A stretch of DNA of 64,000 bases from Raphanus sativus (Eukaryota > Streptophyta > Magnoliopsida > Brassicales > Brassicaceae): contig NC_079517.1 of NCBI RefSeq assembly GCF_000801105.2, forward strand, positions 18,919,579-18,983,578. The letters are read 5' to 3'. The position numbers were made by a program, and so were the translations under genes. Shown here piece by piece: positions 22,021-32,870 of this stretch. Under the pieces are notes generated by a model, which worked only from the letters and a program-made list of their open reading frames with translations, ran no database searches and was not told the origin of the DNA. Numbering within the stretch: the stretch's first letter is position 1; the number at the start of each line of letters is the position of its first letter.

Positions 22021-23845
22021 TCCCCTATATATTATTTTAGAAGCATTCATAAACAATAACCTTGCATTCATGTGTTAATTACATATTGCTATTTTCTAGG
22101 TGTCACTTCCACAATCACTCTCAACCATAATTTGAAAAAACCCTTTGATTGCTAGGAATATTACATTGCATTGCCATTGTCAATTATATTAGCATTTTAT
22201 TATAAGACATGATATTATGTTACAAAAATTTAATATTTGGAGGTCAATATAATGACATACGTTATGAAGTCGTATGTCCATTGTTTCCAAAAATATGTCT
22301 GATCATTTTGACTCTACAATTATGGTTCTTGTGGTTCCCTTATTTTGCATGTTTATGAAAATATGTTTCCTAAAGTGTGATTCTTTCAAAGATAAATTTT
22401 TACATAAATGCAAACTCAAATACAACAAACTAATGCAACAATAGTAAAAAGCGACAAATTTGACATATTTGTATGCTTCATGCGTGATCAATATATTAAT
22501 TTATTATAATTTTGTTCATGATATTATGTGGTTCATTCTATGCATCCTTCATGCATGTTTCGTGATATTATATGATTCCATACTTTTGCCTGTTATATAC
22601 TTTATGAGATTTTTTTTTTAAATCACCAACCTATCCAAATATCATATTTAGATGGTATTGTGAGGCTACAACAAAGTGAAATTTGCCTTAAATCATTCCT
22701 ATTACAGATTTTCATGCTCATAATTACCAATTAATTATTTGAAATTTGACTAATCACTCTACCAACGTTTCTTAAAGTGTCCATCCTTACCAAACAATTT
22801 TTTTTAATTCAAATTATTTTTGTCATGAGTTTTATCTCACCAATTATAGTGTTGGTCAAGGAAATCTCGATGCCGAAATTGATATGCAAGTGATTTTGTG
22901 TATCAATGCTATGAATTGATGCCATATTTTTAAAAAATTGTACACCGGAAATACTTGAATGATGCATATAAGAAAATTAGATTATGAATTCAAAATTTCG
23001 AAGCAAATCATAATCTTACTTTTATTGATTTTCGTCAATCTGGTCAAATAAAAGAGAATTTTAATTATGTTTTCAAGTTTAAGGTAAGTTTTAGTTATGC
23101 ATTTGAGCGTAAGTTATGTAATATTAAATATCAAAATTTTTCTATTGTTATGGTGATTTGTTTTCATGGCATTAATCCTAGACCAGTTTTGTTCTTAATA
23201 TAAATACGTTGTCGACAATGCATCTCTTCCTCACCACATTCTGCTTCTCGAACTTCTTTATCAAAACATTCTAGCAAGCAAAACACTCATGGACAAATCC
23301 GATAATATTCCAGAAATTAATGCTTTCAGAAAGAGGTATATCATTGTGTTTAATGAATTTGGTAAATAAGTATGTTTAGTTTGGTAAATTAATTCTTTGT
23401 GTGCAAACTAGAAGTCTTGAAAACACTTTTCACATTATTATGGTTTTATCAGTTTTTTTATTTGTTTTTTTAGTATTTTATTTTTCTATTACCTATGTCT
23501 TTTTAATATTATAATCATATTTTTATGAAAGAAAAAATTCGATTGTCTATGTTTTGTTTTATCTTTGCATACTCTTATATATTGTTTAAATTTATATTAA
23601 TTTTTGTATACTCTTATATATTGTTTTCTAAAGAAATATACCTCATTTACACCTAGCTAATTACACAAGTCTTCTAAAAGTAAAAAATAAATAAGCTTGC
23701 ATTATATATACATGTACAATTTTATAAATATATATATCATTAGATCTTATATTAGTGACTATAACTTTTAAATTTCTAATATCTATAGATTAAAAGTAAT
23801 AATTTCTGGTCACTCATTCCGCACATGGCGCGGATTATCACCTAG
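22021..23845 (+). mobile_element. Non-autonomous Helitron carrying gene-like 5' segment
   Basis: The 5' end TCCCCTATATATTATTTTAG starts right after a host A. The 3' end has a small GC hairpin (CCGCACATGGCGCGG) followed by ATTATCACCTAG at 23842-23845 and a host T. Together these fit A|TC...CTAG|T and known Brassicaceae Helitron consensus ends. Length is 1825 bp. Most of it is AT-rich. From about 23195 a promoter-, leader- and first-exon-like stretch is present. The 3' end is the stronger of the two calls. Confidence 0.6.
23199..23335 (+). pseudogene. Promoter plus first exon fragment inside Helitron
   Basis: TATAAATA at 23199-23206 is followed about 80 bp later by an ATG at 23289. The short frame reads MDKSDNIPEINAFRK and then meets AG|GTATAT, a good splice donor at 23336. 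No downstream exon could be joined before the Helitron ends. It looks like the beginning of a gene captured by the element. The parent gene is not recognised. Confidence 0.35.
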
Positions 23846-24444
23846 TGGTATATATTTTAGATAACCAACCTAAAAAACAAATAATATATCAAAAAATCAC
23901 TGACTAAAAAACATTGATTTAAAAAAATATTTATTATTTCAGTGGGGTCCACAAAAAAATTATTCGCTGATACAAAAAGCTTTATAAGTGAGCAAAACTC
24001 CCTTATTATATTATAGCTTCCACATCGGCATTATCTTTGAAATATGGTTAATAACTTAATATTAAACATTTAAAAAAAAACACTGGTAACATTTTTTTAA
24101 AAATTACTGGGGACAGCTGTCCCTTCCCTACGTCATATCTACCAAAAATTTATTTGTTATCAAACAATGCTAACAATCAAGATTTCATATACATACATCA
24201 CATGATGAAAATGATCTTACAAATTTGACTATAAAGAGATTTGGATCACAAACCAAGGAATTTCAGAAACCCGCACATCACGCTTTGACCATTAGCATGC
24301 CATAGCCATGTCTAAAGATAGGAACTATGACTAAATTTGAAAAACTCGTGTACTATTAATCTAATGAGAATACAACAAGAAATTCAATTAGCTAAGGAAA
24401 CAACAATAGAAACAAGAGAGTTTCTTAATTATAACATTAAGAAA
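23846..24444. other. Upstream region of the BBE-like gene
   Basis: AT-rich DNA with no other gene. It holds the TATA box at 24229 and W-box core words TTGAC at 24225-24229 and TTGACC at 24285-24290, which are binding sites for WRKY factors. An in-frame stretch upstream of the chosen ATG (from 24337) is read as leader, since the signal peptide begins at 24445. Confidence 0.5.
24229..24236 (+). promoter_or_regulatory. TATA box of the BBE-like gene
   Basis: CTATAAAG lies about 210 bp before the chosen ATG, preceded by TTGAC. This implies a leader of about 180 nt. Confidence 0.5.
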
Positions 24445-26052
24445 ATGAAGAAACTCTCTTGTTTAATTATATTTTTCAGCCTTGCCTCAAGTTCTCTAGC
24501 GGTAGACCCGTCGAATCAGCCAATTTACGAAAGCTTTCTCAAGTGTTTCAGCAACCAAACATGTACAGCTCCAGGTAAATTATGCGGCGTTGTTTTGCCA
24601 CAGAGCAGTGCCAGTTTCACCCCAACGCTGCGTGCCTACATCCGAAACGCGCGTTACAACACTTCCACATCCCCTAAACCTTTGATCGTAATCGCGGCGC
24701 GTTCGGAGGCACACGTCCAGGCCACCGTCCTCTGTACCAAATCTCTCAACTTCCAGCTCAAGACTCGTAGCGGTGGCCATGACTACGATGGCCTTTCCTA
24801 CATTTCTAACCGCCCTTACTTCGTCCTCGACATGTCTTATCTCCGTAACATAACGGTCGATATGTCCGATGATGGCGGATCTGCATGGGTTGGAGCAGGT
24901 GCTACACTTGGCGAGGTTTATTACAACATTTGGAAGACAAGCAAATCTCATGGTTTTCCCGCCGGAGTCTGTCCCACCGTCGGTGCTGGAGGTCACATTA
25001 GCGGCGGAGGCTACGGAAACATGATCAGAAAATACGGACTTTCGGTTGATTACGTCACGGACGCCAAGATCGTGGACGTTAACGGACGTGTTCTTGACCG
25101 TAAAGGGATGGGAGAAGATCTCTTTTGGGCTATTAACGGCGGAGGTGGGGCCAGCTTCGGTGTGATCTTAGCCTTCAAGATAAAGCTCGTTCCTGTTCCC
25201 CCGACAGTGACTGTTTTCAGAGTGGAGAAAACGCTAGAAGAAAATGCACTAGACATGGTCCACAAATGGCAGTTTGTTGCTCCCAAGACAAGCCCGGATC
25301 TGTTCATGAGGCTAATGTTGCAACCCAAGACCCTGAACACAACTCAGACGGTTCGAGCGTCGGTGGTGGCTTTGTACTTGGGGAGACAGAGCGATCTCTT
25401 GTCTCTGCTGGGCAAAGAATTCCCGGAGCTTGGTTTGAGGACGGAGAACTGCACGGAGATGACGTGGATACAGTCGGTGATGTGGTGGGCCAACAGCGAT
25501 AACGCCTTGCTGATTAAACCCGAGATTCTGCTGGAGAGAGAGCCGGATAAAGCGTCTTTCTTGAAAAGGAAATCGGATTACGTGGAGAAAGAGATCAGCA
25601 AAGAAGGTCTAAGTTTCCTGTTTACAAAGTTGATGGAGACTGGGAAGCTAGGGCTCGTCTTCAACCCCTATGGAGGGATAATGTGCAGTGTGCCTACGAC
25701 GAAGACCCCCTTCCCTCACAGGAAAAGGCTATTCAAGGTGCAGCACTCAATGAACTGGAAAGATGCGGGGATAGAAGCGGAGAACAGTTTCATGGAAAAG
25801 ACCAGAAGCTTCTACAGTTACATGGCTCCTTTCGTCACCAAGAATCCAAGGCACACGTATCTAAACTACAGGGATCTTGAAATAGGGATCAACAGTCATG
25901 GCCCAAACAGTTACAGAGAAGCTGAGGTTTACGGGAGAAAGTACTTCGGAGAGAATTTTGATCGGTTGGTCAACGTAAAAACAGCAGTGGATCCAGAAAA
26001 CTTCTTCAGGGATGAGCAGAGTGTGCCCACCAAGCCATCATCCATGAGATAG
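24445..26052 (+). CDS. Berberine bridge enzyme-like FAD oxidoreductase
   Basis: A single exon of 535 aa, the usual size and intronless form of plant BBE-like genes. Residues 1-19 (MKKLSCLIIFFSLASSSLA) are a secretory signal peptide, which fixes the start at 24445. The paired Cys of the N-terminal segment follow (CFSNQTC, GKLC). The FAD domain spans about 76-250. GGHDYDG supplies His112 and GVCPTVGAGG supplies Cys176, the two residues that bind FAD covalently in this family. NGGGGASFG (231-239) is the second FAD loop. The C-terminal BBE domain includes NYRDLEIGINSHG and ends AVDPENFFRDEQSVP. Family members act in the apoplast and oxidise monolignols, oligosaccharides or other small molecules; the substrate here is unknown. 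All key residues are intact and N-glycosylation sequons are present. Confidence 0.93.
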   Translation: MKKLSCLIIFFSLASSSLAVDPSNQPIYESFLKCFSNQTCTAPGKLCGVVLPQSSASFTPTLRAYIRNARYNTSTSPKPLIVIAARSEAHVQATVLCTKSLNFQLKTRSGGHDYDGLSYISNRPYFVLDMSYLRNITVDMSDDGGSAWVGAGATLGEVYYNIWKTSKSHGFPAGVCPTVGAGGHISGGGYGNMIRKYGLSVDYVTDAKIVDVNGRVLDRKGMGEDLFWAINGGGGASFGVILAFKIKLVPVPPTVTVFRVEKTLEENALDMVHKWQFVAPKTSPDLFMRLMLQPKTLNTTQTVRASVVALYLGRQSDLLSLLGKEFPELGLRTENCTEMTWIQSVMWWANSDNALLIKPEILLEREPDKASFLKRKSDYVEKEISKEGLSFLFTKLMETGKLGLVFNPYGGIMCSVPTTKTPFPHRKRLFKVQHSMNWKDAGIEAENSFMEKTRSFYSYMAPFVTKNPRHTYLNYRDLEIGINSHGPNSYREAEVYGRKYFGENFDRLVNVKTAVDPENFFRDEQSVPTKPSSMR

Positions 26053-26639
26053 TTTGAGAGCAGAAGAAGTGGAGGGATCGAATCTTCTTCATTTTTCGGC
26101 TTTACATCCCCTACCTAGGAAGAAAAAAAATTGTTTCCTAGCTAAGAATATATATACATGTTTACGACTAACCAAGTCAGGCATTTATAAGAAATACAAG
26201 AATTGATTATATTTATACAAAATATACAAGTCACTTGCTTAAATTACTTAAGGCCAACGACATGGCCAGGAACACGTTGATACTTTACCTTCAAAATAAA
26301 GGACCAAGGATAAGTTTACTCAGCAGCTAACCTAATGTTTCCAAGTTGAGGGTTCTCTGAGTAAACTTTCAATCCGAATCTGAGAATTGTAGGAATAGGT
26401 TTGGAACTTGGATGTGCTCCACTTGTATTCTTCATATGAATTTGATCCCCAAGTTGGACTTTGGCTGGTTATGTCCAACAGAGCTTTTCAAAAATTTGTA
26501 CCCCCTCTAAGAAAACGGCTTGATGATGAGGTTATGCCTATTCTTCTAAAATATTGAAACTCATTCGGTGGTGTGCACGTATTTATACACACTTACCATC
26601 AGCAAATGCTGCTGCTTACTAACTGTAATATGTTTTTTT

Positions 26640-27375
26640 TGTTTCGTTAGGTTGGTTCAACCAATGGATTATGCAAATATTGTCTTTGACACCGCTCCAA
26701 ATGGGCATACTCTCCCTCTGTTACATAGAGCTGATTTGGTTTTGCAGATGAGCCGTATGTTTGGCATGGAGGATGAGCTTGACATGGACGATGCTCTGTA
26801 GGATCTACATTGGTGATAATTCTGATTCTGAAATTTGATAAATGGGCAGGATATTACAACGTCCGTTTGTGTCTTCTGTATCCCTGCATGGGTTCTTGTC
26901 TCTATGAGAACAGAGAGATTAGTTTAGGAACTCGCAAAGTTTGACGCACAACATTATCAACCAAGTACTATAAAGGTGGCTACTCTTTGCAGAGATAATT
27001 TACAACTTGTGCTTATCTTCTAGTTTCAAACTTGTTTTATGTACAAAACTGAACGACACTTTCCTCTTCTCTAGATGTGGAATCAAAGTTGCTTAGAGCA
27101 AATATGTGAATGCAGCAGAAGTATCTTGATCAGTTTTTATATGGTATACGATGCCTTCAGTATCACAAAAAGTTCATCTGCTTCCTGAAGAGGTAGGAAC
27201 GCATAAGACTCAATAGAGACGAGAAGAAACATAATTAAATCCTTGAAGGAATTCTCGCATAAGTTATTGATGCTGTACCACCCCACCACCAAGCAAAGTA
27301 ATGTAGAAGAGCTGGAGTGGAAAGTAAACAGACTGCGTTTGCAGAAGTAACTTTTGTATTTGATTGATTTTGCAT
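26640..27375 (+). pseudogene. GET3/ArsA-type ATPase pseudogene
   Basis: Pieces match the C-terminal half of plant GET3A in order. MDYANIVFDTAPNGHTLPLL (the switch II region, normally DTAPTGHTLRLL) starts at about 26670 after an intron-like TTAG. A deletion then brings in MSRMFGMEDELDMDDAL followed by a stop at 26799-26801. DITTSVCVFCIP is at about 26855-26890, and FDTHNIIINQV-like sequence appears in shifted frames near 26940-26970. VESKLLRAN, MQQKYLDQF, YHPTT and VEELEWKVNRLRLQK span about 27075-27350. The nucleotide-binding P-loop part is absent and frameshifts are frequent. GET3 delivers tail-anchored proteins to the ER; this copy cannot. Remaining intron traces suggest a duplicated genomic copy rather than a processed one. 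Confidence 0.75.
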
Positions 27376-29448
27376 TCAAAGGAATTTTAGTTGGGTCTAG
27401 TTAACAAGCTATAGCTCTGGACCACTTCATATTTGTTGATCAATCTTCCAGTCAATGACTCTGTTCACCACTGTTACTGCGCTAAATAAATCACCGCGAA
27501 AATGAATCAATTATTTTGACTCAAAATACAACTGTGGTCCTCCATAAATTAAGGGTTGAAATCACAATAAACATGCTATGTTCTCCTATTAATATATGAA
27601 AGCTTTGTTTACACCGACCACTTTTTCTACATAATAACAAAAACTAATCTAAAAAGCTCCCACTCACTCAAGAATAATTAGGTAAAGTTAATTATATTCT
27701 CGAATCCCGATCCCTTCAAAACATTTTGATGATCTTTGTTTTATCTAAAACAGTATACTAACTACAACACCCTCAGAAACAGAAACTCGACTAATTTCAC
27801 GTATTTGATAATCTCTTGCTAGAGATATTTACTAAGAGTTGTTGGGAAAAAGATGTGAACTGTAATAAAAGGGTGAACAAGAAGGAACAATTTTAAAATA
27901 AATAGTAATATTATTAATAAAAATAAACTTAGGGAATAAAGGAATAATAGGAATGGAGAGGAGAGGAGAGTGGTTTCTTAATCAGGGCCATGCAGCAGAA
28001 GCAGGAGCAGCACATGCTCCATTTTCTCTAACTCATCGACTTTTTTCTTAACGTTGGTTGATTCTCTAAGATCATCCATCAATACATGTCTTTTCATGTT
28101 TACAATATATGCGTGGGAATATCGCGTTCTCTCCTGATATTTTTTAGTTTGGATGATACTGACACATGTTGATGCTCTCCTTCCAAAAATTTAAATCTAT
28201 GGTTTCGTTTTATTTCTACCAACGATAATATATTCTTCAGAATATAATATTATCTTAGCATCTATAGGGTACTGTTCTTCCAGATTAAGTGGGAGTTCAA
28301 GTAATTTATTTATTTATTCTTCAAATATAATACATTCGTTTTTTTAGTAACATTTTCTTACATAAAGATATAGTCTCATACTCGAACGAAACATTTCACT
28401 TGTTTCATTTCTTGGAGTAATTAGAAGGAAGACAATATCACAATCATATGTACTTCTAGAAAATGAGCCGTGAAGCCCAAGTTGTTGAACGCATGCAAGC
28501 TACACCGTTATTACAAGTTTACAACCCAATGATAGATTAGATTCCCTATATATAGTAGGACTGTAGGAGTTTCTGGATTTGTATGTAGGAGTTGTTCTAT
28601 GTTTCTGTTACCAGTTCTCTACTAGAGAGTAGAGAATTAGATATGAAAATTCTGGAGGTCTCCTTCAAAATACACTCATGGGTATAAAACTATGGATATA
28701 TTCTTAATCAACTCAATTAATTTTTCGGTTGGATCTTTAATAAAATCTTCCTTTTATAGCAGTGTGCACTGGATAGTGCGGTTGCGGCCACTTTATGACC
28801 AATGAAGCCATAAAACCAGGACAATTTATATTCTTTTGATTTGTTTATAAACTTTAATACATCAAGCATAAGCTATAGCGCCACGCTTCGTTAGAATTGC
28901 ATTTTTAAAACGTTAATATGCCATCAGTGAGAAGAAAATACACTTGATACCATTGCATTATGTCAAGACAACGCTTTTTTATAAATTATACTTAAAGAAG
29001 CTTTAATTATGAAATTTATCACTATATGATATCCATAATGGTTAGCAAACTAATCATATATCTTCATCAACTTGCCTTTGCATATAAAGCCATTATAAAC
29101 AAAATACAAGCTATTGTTTGTTACCCTCTGATTTCGCTAAGACCATAAAGTAGTAATGTGTTTTGAGTCCTATAAATAATATACATGAAAATGACTATGG
29201 AATATAAATAAATATCACCTCAGAGATTACAACTTATTACAGAGAGAAGCGATTCCAAAGGAATAAATTTCCTTCTGTCTAATCTTATTCTTTGTTTAAA
29301 AGCCCTCTCCATGCATTCCTCTTGTTTATATATTTATTGCTTCCTCTCTCTAAGATTTCTGAGTCCTGACCATCAATCTTTCTAGCTAAGTGAGTAGGTA
29401 CAGTACGTACAAATATATATATAGAGCAGAGAGCGTTGGAGCAGAGAA
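27376..29448. other. Upstream region of the HIPP gene, no other gene
   Basis: No coding exon supported. A less AT-rich patch at about 27950-28040 contains GGAGAGGAGAGGAGAG and a GGAGCAGCACATGCTCC inverted repeat. The leader of the HIPP gene begins after an (AT)n string at 29413-29422, and its transcription start is unclear. Confidence 0.5.
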
Positions 29449-31316
29449 ATGGGTTTGAGATCCATCATATCGACCATCACATACGGTTTGTTCCTTGGCT
29501 ATCCACACAAGAAGCCAAAGGTCAAAAGTATGAGCCACCTCAACTATTACCACACCATGCCAAAGGCTCGTCCACTTTCTTTACAGGTATTCCCTTTCTT
29601 CTTCTCTTTTAACTATCCTCAGTTTTCATGTATATAGCTTAATTAGTCTCTGGTCGACCCTATGATCATGAAATTAGTTTGTCATGCAGTAAATAAAAAG
29701 GTATAAAATCGATTAATTAGGATAGCAATATACATGTATCAGTATCAACCTTCCTTATGATATGGCTAATCAGTGGAACTCGTTAGCTTTTAGTCTTTTA
29801 CTTAGTTACTTACCATAAGTTATGCGGATTTTGGAAAAAAAAAAGAAATTGGCAGATTAGATTCTCGGAAGAAAATATTAACGTACTGTGTTTCAAGCGT
29901 TTTTTCCCTTGTATGTTAAACCATGATTTTTGTTTTGTTTTTTTATTGATTCGTTAAAGGGAATCGGACAAAACGGAAGCGAAATGTCATTAGTTTGTCG
30001 CACTAGTGGATGTTGATAATATACCTTTGGCCGATTAAGCATATACATATACAAATGTTCTAATTATCTATCTTATTAAAACAGAAACATTCTGTTAGAC
30101 CTAACATTTATTTTGTAAGTTTTTAAATTAAATACATCTTTATACTTTATAGTTAAACATACATTTAATCACTAATGTTCCTTTCTTTATACTACTATCC
30201 ATGTTTCCAAACAATATACTTATTTCTTTATACTACTATCAGTGTTTCCAAACCATATACTTATTTCTATATACTACTATCAATGTTTTCAAACAATATT
30301 TTCAAATAATACAATAATTAATCTTATTTATTTTATATCTATCATTTTTTCTTTAAAATTTTGTAGAAACGTCATAATTTCATAAATTACAAAATAGTGA
30401 ACTTTAAAATTTCGATTATAAGATTACAAATTATGAAACTATTACAATTTAAATCCAATTAGATTACATATCGGTCATCCATCAGTTCAATCGGTTAGTC
30501 TCGGGTTTTAGTGATTTTTAATATGAATATTTTAAAAACATAAATTGAATTGTTAGATTTCCGGATTAACCGGTATAATCACAATCGGGTTGAATTTAAA
30601 AGTACTGATTTAAATGAAAAAAATATTTTAAATACACACTCTTAAAAAATTACCAAAATATTTGTTAAATTATTAGTGAAATTTTTCATCGTAAAATATC
30701 CCGCGCTTCAAAAACGCGGATCAAAATCTAGTTTTATTTATTTTAGATACTATCACATATTGATGATACTAATTAATTAGTCTGCAACATATGAATGTTT
30801 TGCAACAAAATAGACGATAGACCTAAAAGTACGGATGTGCTGCAGTGGATGCGAGAGGGTAGTCAAGCATGCCATTTACAAGTTGAGAGGTATCAAAGTG
30901 TGTTTTAGAAAAGAAGCTAATTAGTAAAATTGTGAATGATGTATATACAATTGAATTAACAAAGTAAACGGTATCGTATTGATGGCGGTGAAGGAGTGGA
31001 CTCGGTAGAGGTGAACCTGGAGTTGGAGAGAGTGACGGTGGTTGGGTACGTGGAGAGGAAGAAGGTGCTAAAGGCGGTAAGAAGAGCCGGTAAGCGAGCG
31101 GAGTTCTGGCCATACCCGGACATGCCTCGTTACTTCACTTCCTCGGACCACTACTTCAAAGACACAACACGCGAGTTCAGGGAAAGCTACAACTACTACC
31201 GCCACGGCTACAACCTCAGCGACCGTCATGGCCACATCCACGTCACTAACCGTGGCGACGATAAAGTCAGCAACTTCTTTAACGACGATAACGTCCACGC
31301 TTGTCGCCTTATGTAA
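29449..31316 (+). CDS. Heavy-metal-associated isoprenylated protein (HIPP)
   Basis: Proposed join 29449-29586, 30814-30889, 30994-31316 encodes 178 aa with GT-AG introns and matching phases. Exon 1 gives a basic N-terminal tail (46 aa). Exon 2 encodes the start of the HMA domain, DLKVRMCCSGCERVVKHAIY, with metal-binding MxCxxC at residues 54-59. Exon 3 completes the betaalpha-betabeta-alphabeta fold (VDSVEVNLELERVTVVGYV...KRAEFWPY). The tail ends in the CaaX box CRLM, where Met favours farnesylation and hence membrane attachment. HIPPs bind Zn/Cd/Cu and act as metallochaperones. The layout resembles the small Arabidopsis group including At3g56891/At2g18196; the exact orthologue is not established. 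Intron 1 is unusually long (1227 bp) because it contains a Helitron. Confidence 0.9.
30067..30731 (+). mobile_element. Small Helitron in HIPP intron 1
   Basis: The 665-bp element starts TCTATCTTATTAAAACAG after a host A (30066). It ends with the hairpin CCCGCGCTTCAAAAACGCGG, then ATCAAAATCTAG and a host T (30732). These are canonical Helitron ends with the same 5' motif as the element at 13659-15182. It is non-coding. It has the same orientation as the gene and leaves the splice borders intact. Confidence 0.85.
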
Positions 31317-32169
31317 TCAAATGTTTTAACGTTTCTTAAAAGAAAAATAAACGTTTCTTAAAAAGCCAATCATCCATATGTATGTAATATGTACATATAT
31401 CACTTTGTATTTCTACATTTGCTGGGTTAATACATGTTGTATTGTATTTGTCTCTAGACCAAAAACATATTATCATTGGCGTTCAATTTGAATCGTTACT
31501 TGACAGATATTGTAATCCCTCTTGATGTAGATAATAAGCTTGCCTAGAACCATATATATGCATCTACGTCTACCCTGGTACTCACATGACATGTGAGCAT
31601 AACTTTTCTTTGTTTACATAATGTTTGGAGGTGGAATTCACTCCACGCTAGATCCGATCCAAGAGTCTGGTCCAATATTACTATAGAAACCAAAGAAGAT
31701 ACAAGACTTGCGAAGGTCAATGGCCCACTCCGAGCTGATAGAGTAATTCATGTCAAGCTAACATGGTCAAACCATAACATTAAAAAGAATAAAGACATTA
31801 AAAACAAAGACAATTATAAAGGCATCTAATACTCTCCAAAGATAACATCACCATAATGATCCATCTCCCTAACATTTATAAAAAAGGGAACTACGAAGAG
31901 GAACAGAGGATCACAATTTTGTCATATCGAACTTATAGTCTAAATACATTTGTACTCTCTTACTAAAACACATAGTTTTTATGTTTGATTACTAGTTTAT
32001 ATGTATTTTTTAGATTACTTTGTTTACACGCCACCGTAATTATGTACCATATTTTCTCACTATTCTACCATTTGACGCTAAAAAAAGGTGGATTCAACAT
32101 AAAATCCTTTGAAATTCCGACGTGAAATATATACCATAATGACTGGAGATAACACATCAAACACAACAG
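31317..32169. other. Spacer, probably 5' part of an older retroelement
   Basis: No host gene seen. TTTATAAAAAAGGG near 31875 is TATA-like. At 32137 an ATG opens the frame MTGDNTSNTT, interrupted by the copia insertion and resuming after it (EQEHGTTT). This suggests the copia element landed near the gag start of an older element. No LTR could be defined. Confidence 0.3.
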
Positions 32170-32505
32170 TGTAGAAGATAAGCCCAAGATTACAAGCCCA
32201 ATACCGAAGCCCACAGTTCAAGTCACGACAACATCTTTGTCTCAAGCTCTCTCCGTACCTGCAAAAGGAAACAAAGTAGACGTTAGAGAGAAAGCTTCAC
32301 ACTCTCATAATGCTAACAGATTCAGCATCTTACAGTCTTTCAAAGAGGATTAAGACTGCTTTACAGCTAGCATTAGAGATAAGATTACACTAAGGACTAG
32401 ATCCTTCTTCTATTGTGTATATAAACAATATAACACTCTATTGTAATGTTCATCCGAAAATAAGAGTTTATTAAGCAAAATCTTCACAACCTATAAACTC
32501 GCATA
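32170..32505 (+). repeat. 5' LTR of copia element
   Basis: Begins TGTAGAAG and ends CGCATA. It contains TATATAAAC near 32424 as a likely promoter and AATAAGAG near the 3' side. Same length as the 3' LTR. Confidence 0.92.
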
Positions 32506-32543
32506 TGGTATCAGAGCCATTGTTGCCTTAACAGGTTATTGCA

Positions 32544-32870
32544 ATGGCCGATCCAGCAAATCCCTATCCCTTTCCTAGCAATGTTCATGTCCTAAGTTGT
32601 GTCACTCTAAAGCTTATTGACAGTAACTACCTGTTGTGGAAGACGTAGATAGAGTCCCTGCTCTCCAGTCAGAAGCTTCTCGGGTTCGTTAATGGAGTGA
32701 CAACACCGTCTGCTCAAACCCGTACCGTCGTCGTCGATGAGGTTCCTGTCGAAGAACTAAACCCACCGTATGAGCAGTGGTTCTGCTCTGACCAACTGGT
32801 CCGCTTCTGGATCTTTGGTACGTTGTCTGAAGAGGTCCTTGGCTCTGTTCACACTCTCCCCTGCTCCCCA
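32544..32870 (+). pseudogene. copia gag N-terminal fragment
   Basis: The frame from ATG 32544 reads MADPANPYPFP, then VTLKLIDSNYLLWKT, an in-frame TAG at 32646-32648, and SLLSSQKLLGFVNGV, YEQWFCSDQLVRFWIFGTLSEEVLG. This is the UBN2/gag-polypeptide domain of RE1/RE2-like copia elements. It is cut off at VHTLP, where a deletion junction (about 32860) puts it against pol in a different frame. Not functional. Confidence 0.8.

Noticed and set aside
24337..24444. Upstream in-frame extension of the BBE-like protein
   Set aside because: It begins at a non-ATG codon or weak context and would bury the signal peptide that starts cleanly at 24445.
24580..24996. 138-codon minus-strand ORF opposite the BBE-like gene
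   Set aside because: Shadow frame of a GC-rich exon with no motif; the sense frame is a clear full-length enzyme.
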